Notes: generated from the sequence alone by a model not told the origin. A stretch of DNA of 64,000 nt from Cordilura impudica (GCA_963682025.1 OY821518.1:37156059-37220058), one strand, 5' to 3'; numbered from the stretch's first letter, positions 22,984-35,589 are shown. Numbers and translations are program-made.

Positions 22984-24668
22984 TATGTAAAAAGTCAATT
23001 TCGAAACGTTCTCCTCAAAAAATGCATAAAAATCGAGTAATCTTTAAAAATTTACTAAAACATTTAAAAATGCATAAATGATACTTTCTGACGTACAGTG
23101 TTTTATTTTAATAATTTTTTTGCACTTTCTCGTTTAGAAAAGTTTTTTCGTTCTTTGTATGCGTTTAGCAAAACACAAAAAACAACGTAAGACAACCATA
23201 AATTCTATAAAAGACAAACATTATTTAGATCATTTTTGTCAGATAAATGAAAAGGCAAATGGTCAGACCAGACCACACCAGACCAATTGTACTAAAAATC
23301 ATTTGGCTAACATTGAGAAACATATTTCAATTTACACATTTATTCACAGTAGTAAAGAAAAGTAAAGACAGAGAAAAAAACACCATCAACAATAACAACA
23401 TTCGACAAACAACAGCATTGAGTATGTCAAATACATAACCTTATTGAAATGAAATGATTTTAACATCAATGAATCAATATGTATGAAAGTTGTTACAGCA
23501 AATGTGATATTACACACAAAAAAGTCATAAATATTTCAACACATTGCTCTACAAAAAAAAAAAAGAAAAAAAATTAAATATCGTACATAACCATAAAGTG
23601 TTGTTTAAGATAAAAGAAAAATATTGTTTTTAATTTGTTATTTTTTGTTTTCTTTTCATAACTTTTCTAAATTGACATCACTGCAATATTTTCTTTTCTA
23701 AAAGTATTTTATTGGGAAAGCTTTAAAAGTTTTTCAATTATTTTTAGGGCTTTAAAATTTTTATTTAAAGAAGCATAATTTCTAATGGTTATTTAGTTAA
23801 AAAAAATAAAAAGTAAAAAAAGATTAAGCTAGATCGGTCTAGCTCGATTAAATTACACCATACAGCTAGAGTATCGAAATGACCCTTGTGTTCGAACATG
23901 GTCAGATCTTAGTCAAACATAAAGATATTATAAATGAATATTAAGTTATTGAATATTAGAATTGGCCACAATTAAAATGTGATGGTGATCTATATCGGAT
24001 GAGATTATGCAGAGCTTAGTTTAGAAAACATTTTGATGAGTTTATCAAAGTAAACTTGTGAAGCTTAAAAATTAAGTATTAATATATAAAGATAAATACT
24101 GGCGTTGAGTATTTAGTCCCCAATGATAAATTAAAAAAAAAAATTGTCTTATTGCCAAAAAATTAATTTTTTTTTAAATTTTATGAAAATTTGCGTTCTT
24201 TTGTTTCTTCATAAAGTAAATTTTACCACAAAACCACTTTACCTTTACCTTTTCGCCAGAGCAAACCGGGGGAAAAATTAGTTCTACCTCGTTATCGGTA
24301 TTTGGTATGTGAATGGCACTTATACGTCAGCGCTATACGTCTTTGGAATATGTTTCCACAATCCCAACGCTTCAAATTTTAAAAAATTCGTTGTTGAATA
24401 TTTTGCATAATAATTTGTTTAATTAATTAAATTTACATACAATTTTAATTTTTGTTGTAATATTGTATTGTTTTCTTGTAAATATATTCTGTATTTTTGT
24501 AAAAAAAGTATATGTCTGTATTATGTAAAGCCAAATTATAACTAACAATTGTCGTAACTTAACATAATTATTTCCGAGCTGAACTTATAAAATTTATTCT
24601 TGTTGTACAGGAAAGCATATAAAAAATAAATAAATAAATAAATAAAATAATATAAAAGGTAATTAAAA
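22984..24668. other. AT-rich spacer, nothing recognised
   Basis: Contains a short A-rich run (23550-23575) and lysine-rich chance frames at 23159-23438 without domain features. Confidence 0.5.
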
Positions 24669-24732
24669 CAAGTAAGAGTGTTAAATTCGGCTGTGCCGAA
24701 TCTTTGATACCCTCCATCTCGGTTTGAGTATT
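24669..24732 (-). mobile_element. HINE-B 3' terminus
   Basis: Read on the minus strand it ends GATGGAGGGTATCAAAGATT, the palindrome TTCGGCACAGCCGAA, TTTAACACTCTTACTTG and then TTTT. It has the same orientation as the 5' part at 27870-28144. The two could bound one 3.5-kb element, but the intervening sequence is mostly unique, so this is only a possibility. Confidence 0.65.
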
Positions 24733-25500
24733 GATAATAAATGTAAACAAAATATTGGAAAAAGTAAAAAATTTGTTAAACTTAATACCAAATTATTTCA
24801 GCAAATTCTTTGGTTTGATATGGATTTTTGTTTATTCCAAGAGTTGGTATATAGAGCTCTGTCACATTAGTAATTCGCGCTCCAGCGAGGAAAGATCGTT
24901 TTCTTCTTTTCTATTATTTCGGATAAAAGAAAATACGTTTCGATGTTCGCTTTTTGGTCATCGTGGTTGCTGATCGGCATGCATTTAGGTTATATACCTA
25001 TATGCATGCGTTTCCGGTTATATGACATAACTTCTCATTTAATTTAGTTTTTGCTAATTAAATATCTCGCCCTAACCTCCATTGCAAAGGTAATGGTTGT
25101 GTAGGGTGGCTACATGCATTAAATCGTGCTAATTGGAGATGGCTGTATAGTTTCTTTTAACTGGCCATATATTTCTTCATTGCGGCCATATAGGTCGGAT
25201 GGAGTAACAAAATAATAACCAAAAATAAAGCTCTCTCAACCTTTTTTATTAAAATATTGCCATATTTGGAAAACATATAGAATAAATTTTTAATAATAAT
25301 AAATAATCAAATTAGGGACGCCAAACGCAAAAAACCAAATATCCCAAACATTTTAAATAAAACAATTTGTTATTTTTAATTTCTGAAAAACTTCAAATTT
25401 TCATCCAAAAAAAATTGTGAAAAATAATATATAAATAACATTCTCATCAAATTGCGTTTATTTATGTAAAAATTTTTATGTTGGCAATTCTTATGCTGAG

Positions 25501-25562
25501 TACACACGATGGAACATCAACAGGAACATCGTCATGTTCCACTTAATGTTCCATCGTGTGTA
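25501..25562. repeat. Nested perfect palindromes (cruciform-like)
   Basis: TACACACGATGGAACAT (25501-25517) pairs exactly with ATGTTCCATCGTGTGTA (25546-25562). Inside, GGAACAT-CGTC-ATGTTCC (25523-25540) forms a second hairpin, flanked by CAACA and ACTTA. Diverged ATGTTCCATCGT units recur at about 25640-25675. It could be a degraded MITE core, a protein-binding cluster or a structured RNA; nothing decides. Confidence 0.75.
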
Positions 25563-27390
25563 GCAATGTTTCCTGTCAAAATCAATGCTCCAATTTTGGT
25601 TCCTCAAATATCAAGTTATTTTCGTACTCAATGTTCATCGTCCAAACTCAATGTTCCATCGTCTGTATCGATGTTTACTGTGTTTGCTCTCTTATTTCAT
25701 TGAGAGCAGTCGTTCTATAATGTTGTTTTGTATATCGCAGTAAAGAAAATAAAAGAGAGAAGAAAATTGCGAAAATTGCACATAATGAAAATCTGAAGAA
25801 TTTTATAAATAATAATGAATAGTGATAATGAAAATATGAGGAATTTTATAGATTAATATAAAAAGTTATAAATTAATACATATATTTTATAAATTTTTAA
25901 AAATTTTAATGACGAATATAAAATTTATTTTCTTCCGCGTATATTTGTTTAGTAGTAGTATATTCAATAAACACATAGAACTGATATTTTGTTTTTGGTT
26001 CCATCGTCTTTATGTTTATGTTTAATATCTTTATTTTTTTTTACTAATATTTCTGTTTATTTATTTGAAAATGAAATAATGAATTGAATCTGCTATTTAT
26101 TTTTTTTATTTATATAAAAAAGTTTTTTAATAGAAGCAAAATATTTTCACTATTTTATGATTTTTATTTATGTATGACGACATTTCAACCTAAAAATTTA
26201 AGTTTTTATCGACACAGAAATGGTTGTCGTTTAGATAACAACAACAGCTGACTTTAACAATAGCGAATATCGTTTAAAAATTTTACTGATAATTTTGCTA
26301 TTTCCTTTTTTTAACGATTCGACTATCGTTAAAAGAAGTTACTGAAAAGCTATTATGCCAATGCCAATATTATTTTTAAATGTAAACATTTTTTAAATGT
26401 AAACATATTTGGTGTTTTTTTTTTTAGAATTTCAATTTGTGTTTAACGAATAAAATTTATATGTTAAAGATACAATTGATGTCTTCTAAATTTAAAATTA
26501 TTATTTCCGACGTTTTGATATGATCTTCTGAAATTCAATTAATATTTTCTAATTTATAATTTGAAATTTTAATTCCAGTTTTTAGAATTGATATTTTCTA
26601 AAATTTGAATGTAAAATTTAAAAAGTGCAATTTTGTATTTATGTGAATAATAATGCTTTAGTAATTATAAAAAATGTTTAAAAATTAGATGTAATCGCAA
26701 TCAGATATTTTGTAGGTAAAGCAGAATAATAAATAATTCTATATAACTATGTAGAACTGTTTTGAAAGCAAAAAACTCATTGATGAACTCGGTAGCTCTA
26801 TTTTGTGAAGACAACAAAAAGTTAACATGCCAAACTTATGTTCATATATGTAAAAGAATAATGAAAAAACGTATGAAATAAAAGACCAGCCCGTGTATAC
26901 TCTTAACATTGTTCTGTATGATATCTAGTCAAAAAATTGACATTCATGTTAAAATTGAAATAACTATTGCAAAGCTAATTAGAACAAAAATTGTGGCGCC
27001 ATCTACTGTGGCATAGTCACGCTGAGCAAAATGAAGTGACACTCTCTTAATGCAAAAGAAATTTATTTTCCCCACAACAAAATATTGCAGAATTTTATGT
27101 AAATAAAATAATATACCGATTTATTTATATATTCTATATATGTATATTATTTGTATTATTTAATATGTCTATGTATGTATATGTAAATATTTCACACAAA
27201 AAATACAACATCAAACGTTATTTTTGTGTTTTTCGTTTTAAATAATTTTATACGTAAAACTTTTTTTAATAAATTTACATCGTTTTTTTTTTAATACCAA
27301 CTACGTATTTGAGCATTATTTGCTTTAAATGCTGGTGAATTTTTACTCCCTTTATATTAAATCGTAATGTCTGCTTGTCGAAAAAATTTT
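25563..27390. other. AT-rich spacer, nothing recognised
   Basis: No coding or repeat signal beyond composition. Confidence 0.45.
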
Positions 27391-27394
27391 GGAT

Positions 27395-27475
27395 TTTAAC
27401 CCCTTTCCCGTGACCCAATCGATCTGAAACTTTGCAGGCAGGCTCGTTGCAATGACAGAAATGATCCAATGATCT
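27395..27475 (-). repeat. Fragment related to the 48.7-kb tandem unit
   Basis: CCAATCGATCTGAAACTTTG with preceding TTTCCCGTGACC resembles the CCAATTGATCTGAAACTTGG phrase of the tandem repeats at 48751-49125. Only one partial unit is present. Confidence 0.4.
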
Positions 27476-27869
27476 AATAATCTTTTTAGTGATGCCAAAA
27501 CAATGGAAACTTTTAAATTTTTCTACCAGAGTTGATAAAAAAAATATATAAAGGATTAGTTTTAATTATATTATTACCATAATGATCACAAAAACAACAA
27601 GTCCAGCTACGACAACAATACAACATTTAGAATAACAACAAGAACAATATAGAAATATCATATTTTTCATTTTTTTTAATTTTTCAGAGATTTCCCTGGA
27701 CCTGTTCCACCGATTTAATTGATTTTTGAAATAGAAATCTTTCCATAAGTTTGGTGAATCATCCTCACTAAAAACTATGACCCTAGCTTTTCTACTGAGG
27801 GCGTTATCGTGACAAGAACAACATAGAAAATTATATTTTTTCAAAACTTTTTTTAGTTCTTCATTCAAA

Positions 27870-28144
27870 TCTCGGACCCTAATCGACCGATTTGGACGAT
27901 TTTAAATAGAAAATTTCTCAGGATGTTAATGAAACATTTTTTATACCAGCGAGCAGCCTAGCTGCCCGATTGATGCCGTCATCGTGATTTCCACAGACGG
28001 ACAGACGGACATCGCTATATCAACTCCGGTTGTTATAAGGATCAGAAATATATATATTTTAAGGGGTCCAAAATTTTTGTTCTAATTATACAAACGGAAT
28101 GACAAACTTATATATACCCTCTGCACACTGGAGTGGAGGGTATA
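27870..28144 (-). mobile_element. HINE-B 5' part
   Basis: On the minus strand it starts TATACCCTCCACTCCAGTGTG, then TTTGTCATTCCGTTTG, TCCTTATAACAACCGGAG and (GTCCGTCT)n. It continues with CGGCATCAATCGGGC and AAATCGTCCAAATCGG. It is the best-preserved 5' end of the family along with 55821. Confidence 0.7.
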
Positions 28145-29337
28145 AAAAGTTTGGCCTGAAAACGCCAAAAGCCAAGGAAGTTTTACTATACTGGCCTTAT
28201 GCTTTCATCCTGACTTGCAATTTCTTACCCCCCAGACAACGGCCTCGAAAATGTTCCACAGTGTTAAAGATAAAAATATTTGAATTCTGTTCATATTAAT
28301 ATTATTCTATGGAAAATATTTTTTGCATATATTAAAAAAAAAACTAATGTTTTAAATTCAATTGAACAAATACAGTCTGTTATAATTGTGGCATTCCACA
28401 TTTATGTAAGATCATTTTTTGATATGTGCTAATTGAAGTCAAAAAATTGTTAACACTTCTATGTGAAATTTGCCAGCTTACAAAATACTTTACTTTAACA
28501 ACAGCATAATAAAGTAATGGTTTTTTCAACAGAAACCCTGAAATTCTGTTACGAAATTCACAACAATGCTAAGAAGTTAGTTAATAATAAAGCAGCTCAC
28601 GATTTCTTGCGAAATGGACGAAAATCAGCAGTAGTAATTTGAGATTAATTTTAAATTTGAATTTGAAAAAAATAATAAAAGAGTAAAGAATGAACTAATT
28701 TTTTATTCGGTTGAAATGAAATTAAATTTGGAGCAGTTTTTCACACAGATTATATTGTTGAACGTGCTCTGTTCTTCAAACATTTAGTACATCATTAAAA
28801 TTCCTAAAATATGAAAACTGATTAATTTACCACACTGACTTAGGGCAAATTGTTAAAGTGCAAAGTTAAGGCGCGAATGTAAGTTTAACTTTGACATTGC
28901 ACCTCCAAGTCATGGAAACCGGTTTCAAAAGTTTCTAAACTTTTTTACATGAAAAATTTAATTTTTGGTCTCTTATCTCTTTAAAGTTTATTAAGCTGTT
29001 TCTAGGCCAGCTAGATTTACAATTATCCATTCGAAATAACACACCATTTTAAAATTATCCATTCGCATTTATCAACAACTTAAAATAAAATAAATTAAAC
29101 AAATATTTGTACGCAATAATGTGTTTTTCATGGAAATTTAACAACAATATCAAGTGGAACAACAAAAGCCAAAAAAAAAAGAAATAAAAAAATAAATAAA
29201 ATAAATGTAAAACGTATACAGAAACCAATAAAAAAAAAACCGGCCACTTTATAAAAATTGTTAATTATATAACAGAAATTGATGCTAATTAATTAAGTAC
29301 ACAAATAATAGAAGTGAAAAAATTTGTTTTATTAAAA
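28145..29337. other. AT-rich spacer, nothing recognised
   Basis: No frame or repeat partner was recognised. Confidence 0.5.
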
Positions 29338-29606
29338 CAAGTAAGAAAATTCTAGCCGGTCTAGACCATCTATAAGATACCCTATACAATGAGTTCGGTG
29401 AAAGAGTTTTAAGACCAAATTAATTGGTTATAGAAAATAAACATAAATCAAATTTAGGTGGCACTGTTATGAGTTTGTTAAGAAAAAGTTCAGATCGGGT
29501 GTTACATTTTTATATTTATATGGGGACTAGATCGATAAATGGACCGATTATTACCATATTTATTTCACATATTTTTCAAAAAAGGATATGCAATCCAAAT
29601 TTAGGA
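29338..29606 (-). mobile_element. HINE-A copy 6, truncated
   Basis: Contains CAAGTAAGAAAATTCTAG, CCGGTCTAGACC and GATACCCTATACAATG, then the ATATGGGGACTAGATCG block. The 5' half is missing where family E copy 2 begins. Confidence 0.7.
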
Positions 29607-29626
29607 AACTTCAATACCATTTTTGA

Positions 29627-32460
29627 TGTATAAGCATCTATACGCGCAGGGGGGTAAATTTATTTATATTTCACTATACAATCACAAAAACAGCGGTGCA
29701 TGTGAGCCGCAAACAAAATCGGTGTAACTTACTCGTATGATTGTATTGGTGAAAAAGTTATAATATGTAATAACCCGTTTGAAAATAAAAAATGAAATAT
29801 AAAAATGAAAAATGAAAAATAAGATATTAAAAATTAAAAATAAAAAATGAAAATGTAATATGACAAAAAAACATTAAAAATAAAAATGGAAAATAAAAAA
29901 TGAGAAATTAAAAAAAAAATTAAAAATGAGAAATAAAAAATTAGAAATAAAAAAGGAAAAGTAAAAAATGCAAAATTTAAAATGAGAAATAAAAAATTAA
30001 AAAAGAAAAATTAAAAATAAAAAATAAAAAATTAAATACGAAAAATTAAAAATGCAAAATAGGTAATGAATAGTGAAAAATTAAAAATAAAAAATAAAAA
30101 TGAAAAACAAAATGAAAAATGGAAAATAAAAAATAAACAATGCAAAATTTTAAATGAGAAATAAAAAATTAAAAATTAAAAACGAAAAATGAAAAATGAG
30201 ATATTAAAAATGAAAATTAAAAATGAAAATGAAAAAACATTAAAAATTAAAAATGGAAAATAAAAAATTAAAACTGAAAATTAAAAAATTAAAAATTATA
30301 TATGACATATGAAAAATGAAAAATAAAGAATAAAAACTAAAAACTAAAAATAAAAAATTAAAAATTGAAAATGAAAAAAAAAATTTAAAATGAGAATTAA
30401 AAAATTAGAAATAAAAAAAAAGCAAAACTTATAATGAGAAATAAAAAATTAAAAAAGGAAAGTGAAAAATAAAAAATAAAAAATAAAAAATAAAAAATAA
30501 AAAATAAAAAATGAAAAATAAAAAATAAAAAATGAAAAAGAAAAATTGAAAAATAAAAAATGAAAAATAAAAAATGAAAAATGAGACATTAAAAATTAAA
30601 AATAAAAATAAAAAATGAAAAATTAAAAAACAAAAAATGGAAAATAAAAAAAGAAAAATGAGAAATAAAAAATGAGAAATAATAAAAGAAAAGTAAAATA
30701 TGCAAAGTTTAATATGAGAAAAAAAATTAAAAATGAAAAACGAAATATGAAAAAAAGTAAAAATAAAAAATGAAAAATGAGAAATTAAAAATTAAAAATA
30801 AAAAATGAAAAACGAAAAATTAAAAATGAAAAATAAAAAATTAAAAATTAAAAATAAAAAATAAAAAATGAAAAATTACATACGAAAAATTAAAAATGCA
30901 AAAAAGAAAATGAATAAAATGCAAAATTTTAAATGAGAAATAAAAAATTAAAAACGAAAAATGAAAAATGAGATATTAAAAATGAAAATTAAAAATGAAA
31001 ATGAAAAAACATTAAAAATTAAAAATGGTAAATAAAAAATTAAAAATGAAAATTAAAAAATTAAAAATTAAAAATTATAAATGACATATGAAAAATGAAA
31101 AATAAAGAATAAAAAATAAAGCTAAAAATAAAAAATAAAAAATGAAAAATTGAAAATGAAAAAAAAAATTAAAAATGAGAATTAAAAATTAGAAATAAAA
31201 AAAAAATGCAAAACTTATAATGAGAAATAAAAAATTAAAAAAGGAAAGTGAAAAATAAAAAATAAAAAATAAAAAATAAAAAATAAAAAATTAAAAATAA
31301 AAAATAAAAAATAAAAAATAAAAAATAAAAAATAAAAAATAAAAAAAAATAAAAAATAAAAAACAAAAAAAAAATAAAAATAAAAAATAAAAAATAAGAA
31401 ATAAAAAATAAATAAAAAATGGAAATTAAAAATTAAAAAATAAAAAATGAAAAAGAAAAATTGAAAAATAAAAAATGAAAAATGAGAAATTAAAAATTAA
31501 AAATTAAAAATAAAAAATAAAAAATAAAAAATGAAAAAACAAAAAATGGAAAATAAAAAATGAAAAATAAAAAAAGAAAAATTAGAAATAAAAAATGAGA
31601 AATAATAAAAGAAAAGTAAAATATGCAAAGTTTAAAATGAGAAAATAAATTAAAAATGGAAAACGAAATAAAAAAAAAGTAAAAATAAAAAATGAAAAAT
31701 GAGAAATTAAAAGTTAAAAATTAAAAATGAAAAACGAAAAATTAAAAATGAAAAATAAAAAATTCAAAATTAAAAATAAAAAATCAAAAATTAAAAATAA
31801 AAAATGAAATATAAAATATGAAAAATAAAAAATAAAAAAAAAAAAAAATGAAAAAAAAAACGCAAAATAAAATATGAGAAATAAAAATTGAAAAATGAAA
31901 ACTGAAAAATAAAAAAAAACGAAAAATGACAAACTAAAAATGAAAAATTAAAAGTGAAAAATTAAAAAAGAAAAATTAAAAATGAAAATTGAATAATAAA
32001 AAATAAAAAATAAAAACAGAAAAATAAAAGCAGAAAAATAAAAAATTAAAAATAAAAAATGAAAAATTAAATACGAAAAATTAAAAGTGAAATATGAAAA
32101 AGAGAAAATGAAAATTGAAAAATAAAATGAGAAAAATAAAAAATAAAAAATGAAAAATTAAACCTTAAAAATGAAGAAACAAAATACAAAATGGAAAATG
32201 AAAAATGAAAAATAAAAAATAAAAAATGAAAAATAAAAACTGAAAAACGAAAAATGAATAATAAAAAATTTAAAAATGACAAATGAAAAATAAAAAACGA
32301 AAAATTAAAAATTAACCGGTTGCAATAATATATAAAAATAAATATTTTTAAATTAGCAGAGCCCCTGCAGTTGATTGCTATAAGTGACACATAGATGACG
32401 CTTTCTGTTTGATTTTAAAAAGTGGCATAAAAGAATCTTTAATTCCTAGATGTTTACACA
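29627..32460 (+). mobile_element. Family E copy 2, expanded by a 2.5-kb A-rich array
   Basis: The left end is TGTATAAGCATCTATACGCG and the right end TAGATGTTTACACA (32447-32460), an imperfect 14-bp inverted pair. The unique left (29627-29784) and right (about 32316-32460) parts align with compact copy 1. In copy 1 the space between them is about 100 bp of ordinary sequence; here it is the array. The Phe-rich minus-strand frames at 31714-31932 and 32067-32390 are by-products of the array. Confidence 0.7.
29785..32316. repeat. Degenerate A-rich tandem array (AAAAATGA/AAAAATTA units)
   Basis: About 2.5 kb built from 7-10 bp words such as AAAAATG, AAAAATTA and GAGAAAT. A higher-order repeat is visible: TGCAAAATTTTAAATGAGAA at about 30141 recurs at about 30919, and CTTATAATGAGAAATAAAAA at about 30428 recurs at about 31215 (about 780-bp spacing). 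A 913-bp spaced pair also occurs (30534 and 31447). Block duplication has therefore extended the array. Confidence 0.85.
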
Positions 32461-32489
32461 CTTCCCCTGTGAGCGGACTGGCATGCTTT

Positions 32490-32805
32490 TTTTCATAGAT
32501 TTAAGTAAAGATCGGAAAGCAGCTTTATATGGAAGAAGCAAAATTTGACCTAGATCTAAATGGTAATGTGGATTTTGGAGTAATTTTAGACCATCTCTTA
32601 GGTGTTCTTTTTAGTATGGGACTAGGTCTGAACATGACCTGATTTTCACCAATTTAAATAGCAATCATTCTGTGCCCGACATCATCTTATACACAAAATT
32701 TGATGACTAAGTTTACATTTATACACAGTCGGATGGACTGACAGACAGATAGACGGACGGACAGACGTACATTGGCTTTTGAACCGATCAAAATATTTTG
32801 GTAAT
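32490..32805 (-). mobile_element. HINE-A copy 7, degenerate
   Basis: Recognisable blocks are TAGATTTAAGTAAAGATCGG, TATGGGACTAGGTCTGAACA and the GGACGGACAGACGTACAT tail. Both termini are gone. Confidence 0.55.
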
Positions 32806-32870
32806 TTTTAATAAACAAACATTTAGTTGAACTGGAGTCTGTTTTAATTTCATTAAAATTGACTGAGTAC

Positions 32871-33435
32871 ATTTTTAAGGAATTCTAGATCAAATTTGTA
32901 CTTTTAATTTTTTTCCAACTTTTAGAATGAAATTATTTTATTAAAATAATAATTATAAGCATTTTGTGTAATAATGGGATTTTTTGTAAAGTTTACATCT
33001 GAAAAAAAAAACTTACACTAAAAAAAAAGTAAAATCAACTGAAAATTTTACAAATACTACTGAAAAATTAAAAATTTTTTGCTGTTAAATTTGCAAATTT
33101 GCTTACACTCAAAGAATATTTACACTTAAAAAAATCTTAATGATATTATCTAACTTATAATTTTTTTCTGTCAAATTTGTTAACTTTAGCAAAATAAATC
33201 TGCTGAACATTAGCGTATTGATTCTGATTTTGATATGAAATTAAAGATTTTTATTTCTTGAAGCTTTCTTATTCATTAAAACATTTCATACATATGTGGG
33301 TAAAAAAAAACTTTTGAAAATAAAAATTTCAATAGATTTTAATAGCATTTGAAACAGTGGCGGGTTCTCTTTATTATTATTTTTTACTAGTACTAAGTTT
33401 CGTACTTATAACTATTATTCATGTAATTATTATTA
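32871..33435. other. AT-rich spacer, nothing recognised
   Basis: No frame or repeat partner. Confidence 0.5.
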
Positions 33436-33773
33436 CTAGCCGATTCCAGCGCTCGAAATTCGAGTGCAATTTCTAGGCGGCTTTATTTGTCTACTTGGCC
33501 AATTCACAAACTAACACTATAACAAACTCATTAACAAATACATTAACAAATTTTATAAAACACACATAGCATATGTGTAATTTTATATATGTGTTAGTAG
33601 CAACTTTAAATGCAATTTATTCAACATAAAGGAACAAATTTAAAAATTTGTAATTCTGCAAAACGGTTAAAAAGAAATACTATTCAAATAATATACGTTT
33701 GTTCAAAATCGGGATAAAACGGTAGAAAAAAACATCAGTCACAAGAAATCACATAGCCTATTAATATTATAGA
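33436..33773 (-). mobile_element. Helitron-C, complete 338-bp copy
   Basis: Minus strand: A|TCTAATAATATT-type start at 33773 (plus strand ATATTATAGA|T). The end is GGAATCGGCTAG|T at 33436. The hairpin CACTCGAATTTCGAG lies just inside the 3' end. Confidence 0.82.
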
Positions 33774-33779
33774 TTATTC

Positions 33780-34260
33780 ATTTGATTCAAGTATTGATCG
33801 CAAATATTCCATATTCTGTTCTGTGTTCTTTAGTAGTTTTTTGACTTCTTCATATAAATCCCGATGTTCCACTTTCCATTGATTTCGAATACTGGCGAAA
33901 TGTTTCTAGTATTGTACTTTCTATAAAATCTGTAATCCTTATTCGATTTTCCCGAGCCTCCTCTGTTAGTGGCACCTCTCCAAGTGGCACCAGATGATAT
34001 TTAATGATATCTTTTGCATGACAAAGGACTTTGCGAACTGTTGCATACATATTTCTCCATGGGTACATGATTGTATACATTTGCAGTTTCCCTAGCATAA
34101 CCTCCAAATTTTCTAGAGTCAATTTCTTCATTGTACGCAAGTACTTCTAGGATTATTTTTAATCTGAAAATAAGTTTTAAATCCAGTGCTGTTATTTCAG
34201 ATGCTGTTTCTGGATCTGAAAAAATCTTCTTGCGGTATTGCCTTCATTTGTTTTGTATGA
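33780..34260 (-). pseudogene. Decayed TE-associated protein, C-terminal part
   Basis: The 34140-33850 frame (96 codons) reads YPWRNMYATVRKVLCHAKD, then IIKYHLVPLGEVPLTEEARE. A second frame just upstream (about 34210-34070) reads DPETASEITALDLKLIFR and FGGYARETANVY. Together they look like one protein split by a frameshift. I recognise the layout from an uncharacterised animal family whose C-terminus has W..M..TVHK.L.HG..II...LP.G.L.EEA.E.RN. Its biochemical role is unknown to me, and element origin is inferred from its repeat-like distribution. It lies right beside a Helitron-C end but outside its boundaries. Confidence 0.45.
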
Positions 34261-34689
34261 CCCTTGTTTTGGCTGATCTATAATCAATCCAAATTTGCGA
34301 TATTCATCTTGAATATGTTTTTTTTTTAAACTTATTAATTTTTTTGGTTTCTTTTGTTTCGTTGTTTCTTTTTGATACTGAACACCCGAAATTCAAATTA
34401 TAACTGATTTTTATTATATGTGCCATAAGTCGTATTCTTGCATGTAGCGGTGATAATCCAAATTCATATGCATCCTTATTTTCTCATGATATTGTCGGGA
34501 CTTGGTTTAATTGGCTTGATGTTGATTGACTTTAATGAAGCTGGATGCAGCAATAGTTTAATTCAATAAGTTTAGCATAAATTTTTGTCAAACTTAATGA
34601 GGATATATTACCTAGAAAATGTAGTAAAAATGTTAAAAATCGGTGCCAAAAAAATGTGACTTTTGGCCAATGTAATCAAAATTTCAGCC
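34261..34689. other. Spacer, nothing certain
   Basis: Part of 34540-34689 may be eroded HINE-A. The remainder has no recognised content. Confidence 0.4.
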
Positions 34690-34861
34690 ACAGTTATACG
34701 TGGAGACGGAAAGACGGACGGACATCGCTTAATCGACTCAGAAAATGATTATGTTTAAGTCAAATAATTTTGATAGTTGCAAATGTCATCACAATGTAAT
34801 TATATCCTTAGTTTTTATTCCCTGGTATAGGGTAGTTTTTATACCCTGGTATAGGGTATAA
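34690..34861 (-). mobile_element. HINE-A remnant with duplicated terminus
   Basis: Contains GACGGACGGACATCGCTTAA, TTTTGATAGTTGCAAATGTC and two consecutive CCCTGGTATAGGGTA units (34820-34860). The 5' terminal inverted repeat has been tandemly duplicated. Confidence 0.55.
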
Positions 34862-35589
34862 AAACTCCCAGCAAATTCTGAAGGAAAAATAATTTATACA
34901 AAATAATACTCGTATATACAAAAAAAAAAAGTATAAATAAAAAATACATATATAGATATGAGATACATATTATATAAACATAATATTATTTTCTAATTAT
35001 GAAAATCAACACTTAAATAATAAATATATATTGAAAAAAAAAAAAAAAAAAAAAAAAAAAAGATAAATATATTTATAAAACATTACATATTTGCTTTCAA
35101 ATGTATAACGTGAAAATTATCTACTTAGATTAACCCTAGAATAAACTAGGGTACCAAAATAAGGACGTATTTTTACATATAACGTCTGCAACATACTATA
35201 CTATTTCGTACTCGTTCTCGAGTTTAATAATATTTAAACTCTTTTTATAAATATATAATTATGCATTATTAGGCCATGAGCCATGATAAAGAAAATAGCT
35301 TAAGTGATAAAAACAAATGATTAAATACTAAAGATTTTTAACTCTACACTCCAAAAAAAAATTTGTGGCAACTAAAAATCTAATGCTTTCAAAGGTTAAT
35401 AAATAATTACTACACTTTCATTTAGGTTAATATAAATTATCCCAAAAAAAAATTATACAAAAATTACAATTAAAAGAATATAATTATATATTAAATACAT
35501 GAAATTGAAATATAAAACTTTAAAACGGAAGTGACCGAAACATTAAAACAAAACAAAAAAAAACATTGATAATATATTCTGAAAATATA
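34862..35589. other. Upstream region / putative 5' UTR of the 35.6-kb exon
   Basis: Contains a run of 28 A residues (35034-35061) and AT-rich sequence. An in-frame TAA at 35521 lies 69 bp before the ATG, so the following exon is probably the first coding exon. No TATA box or initiator could be assigned with confidence. Confidence 0.4.

Noticed and set aside
24669..28144. Single 3.5-kb HINE-B spanning both termini
   Set aside because: Ends are compatible in orientation, but the interior is mostly unique and includes the palindrome cluster, so two separate fragments remain equally likely.
29785..32316. CRISPR-like or satellite RNA locus
   Set aside because: Units are degenerate short words without spacer/repeat alternation, and the DNA is eukaryotic.
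31714..32390. Phe-rich minus-strand frames of 72 and 107 codons
   Set aside because: Products of the A-rich array in family E copy 2.
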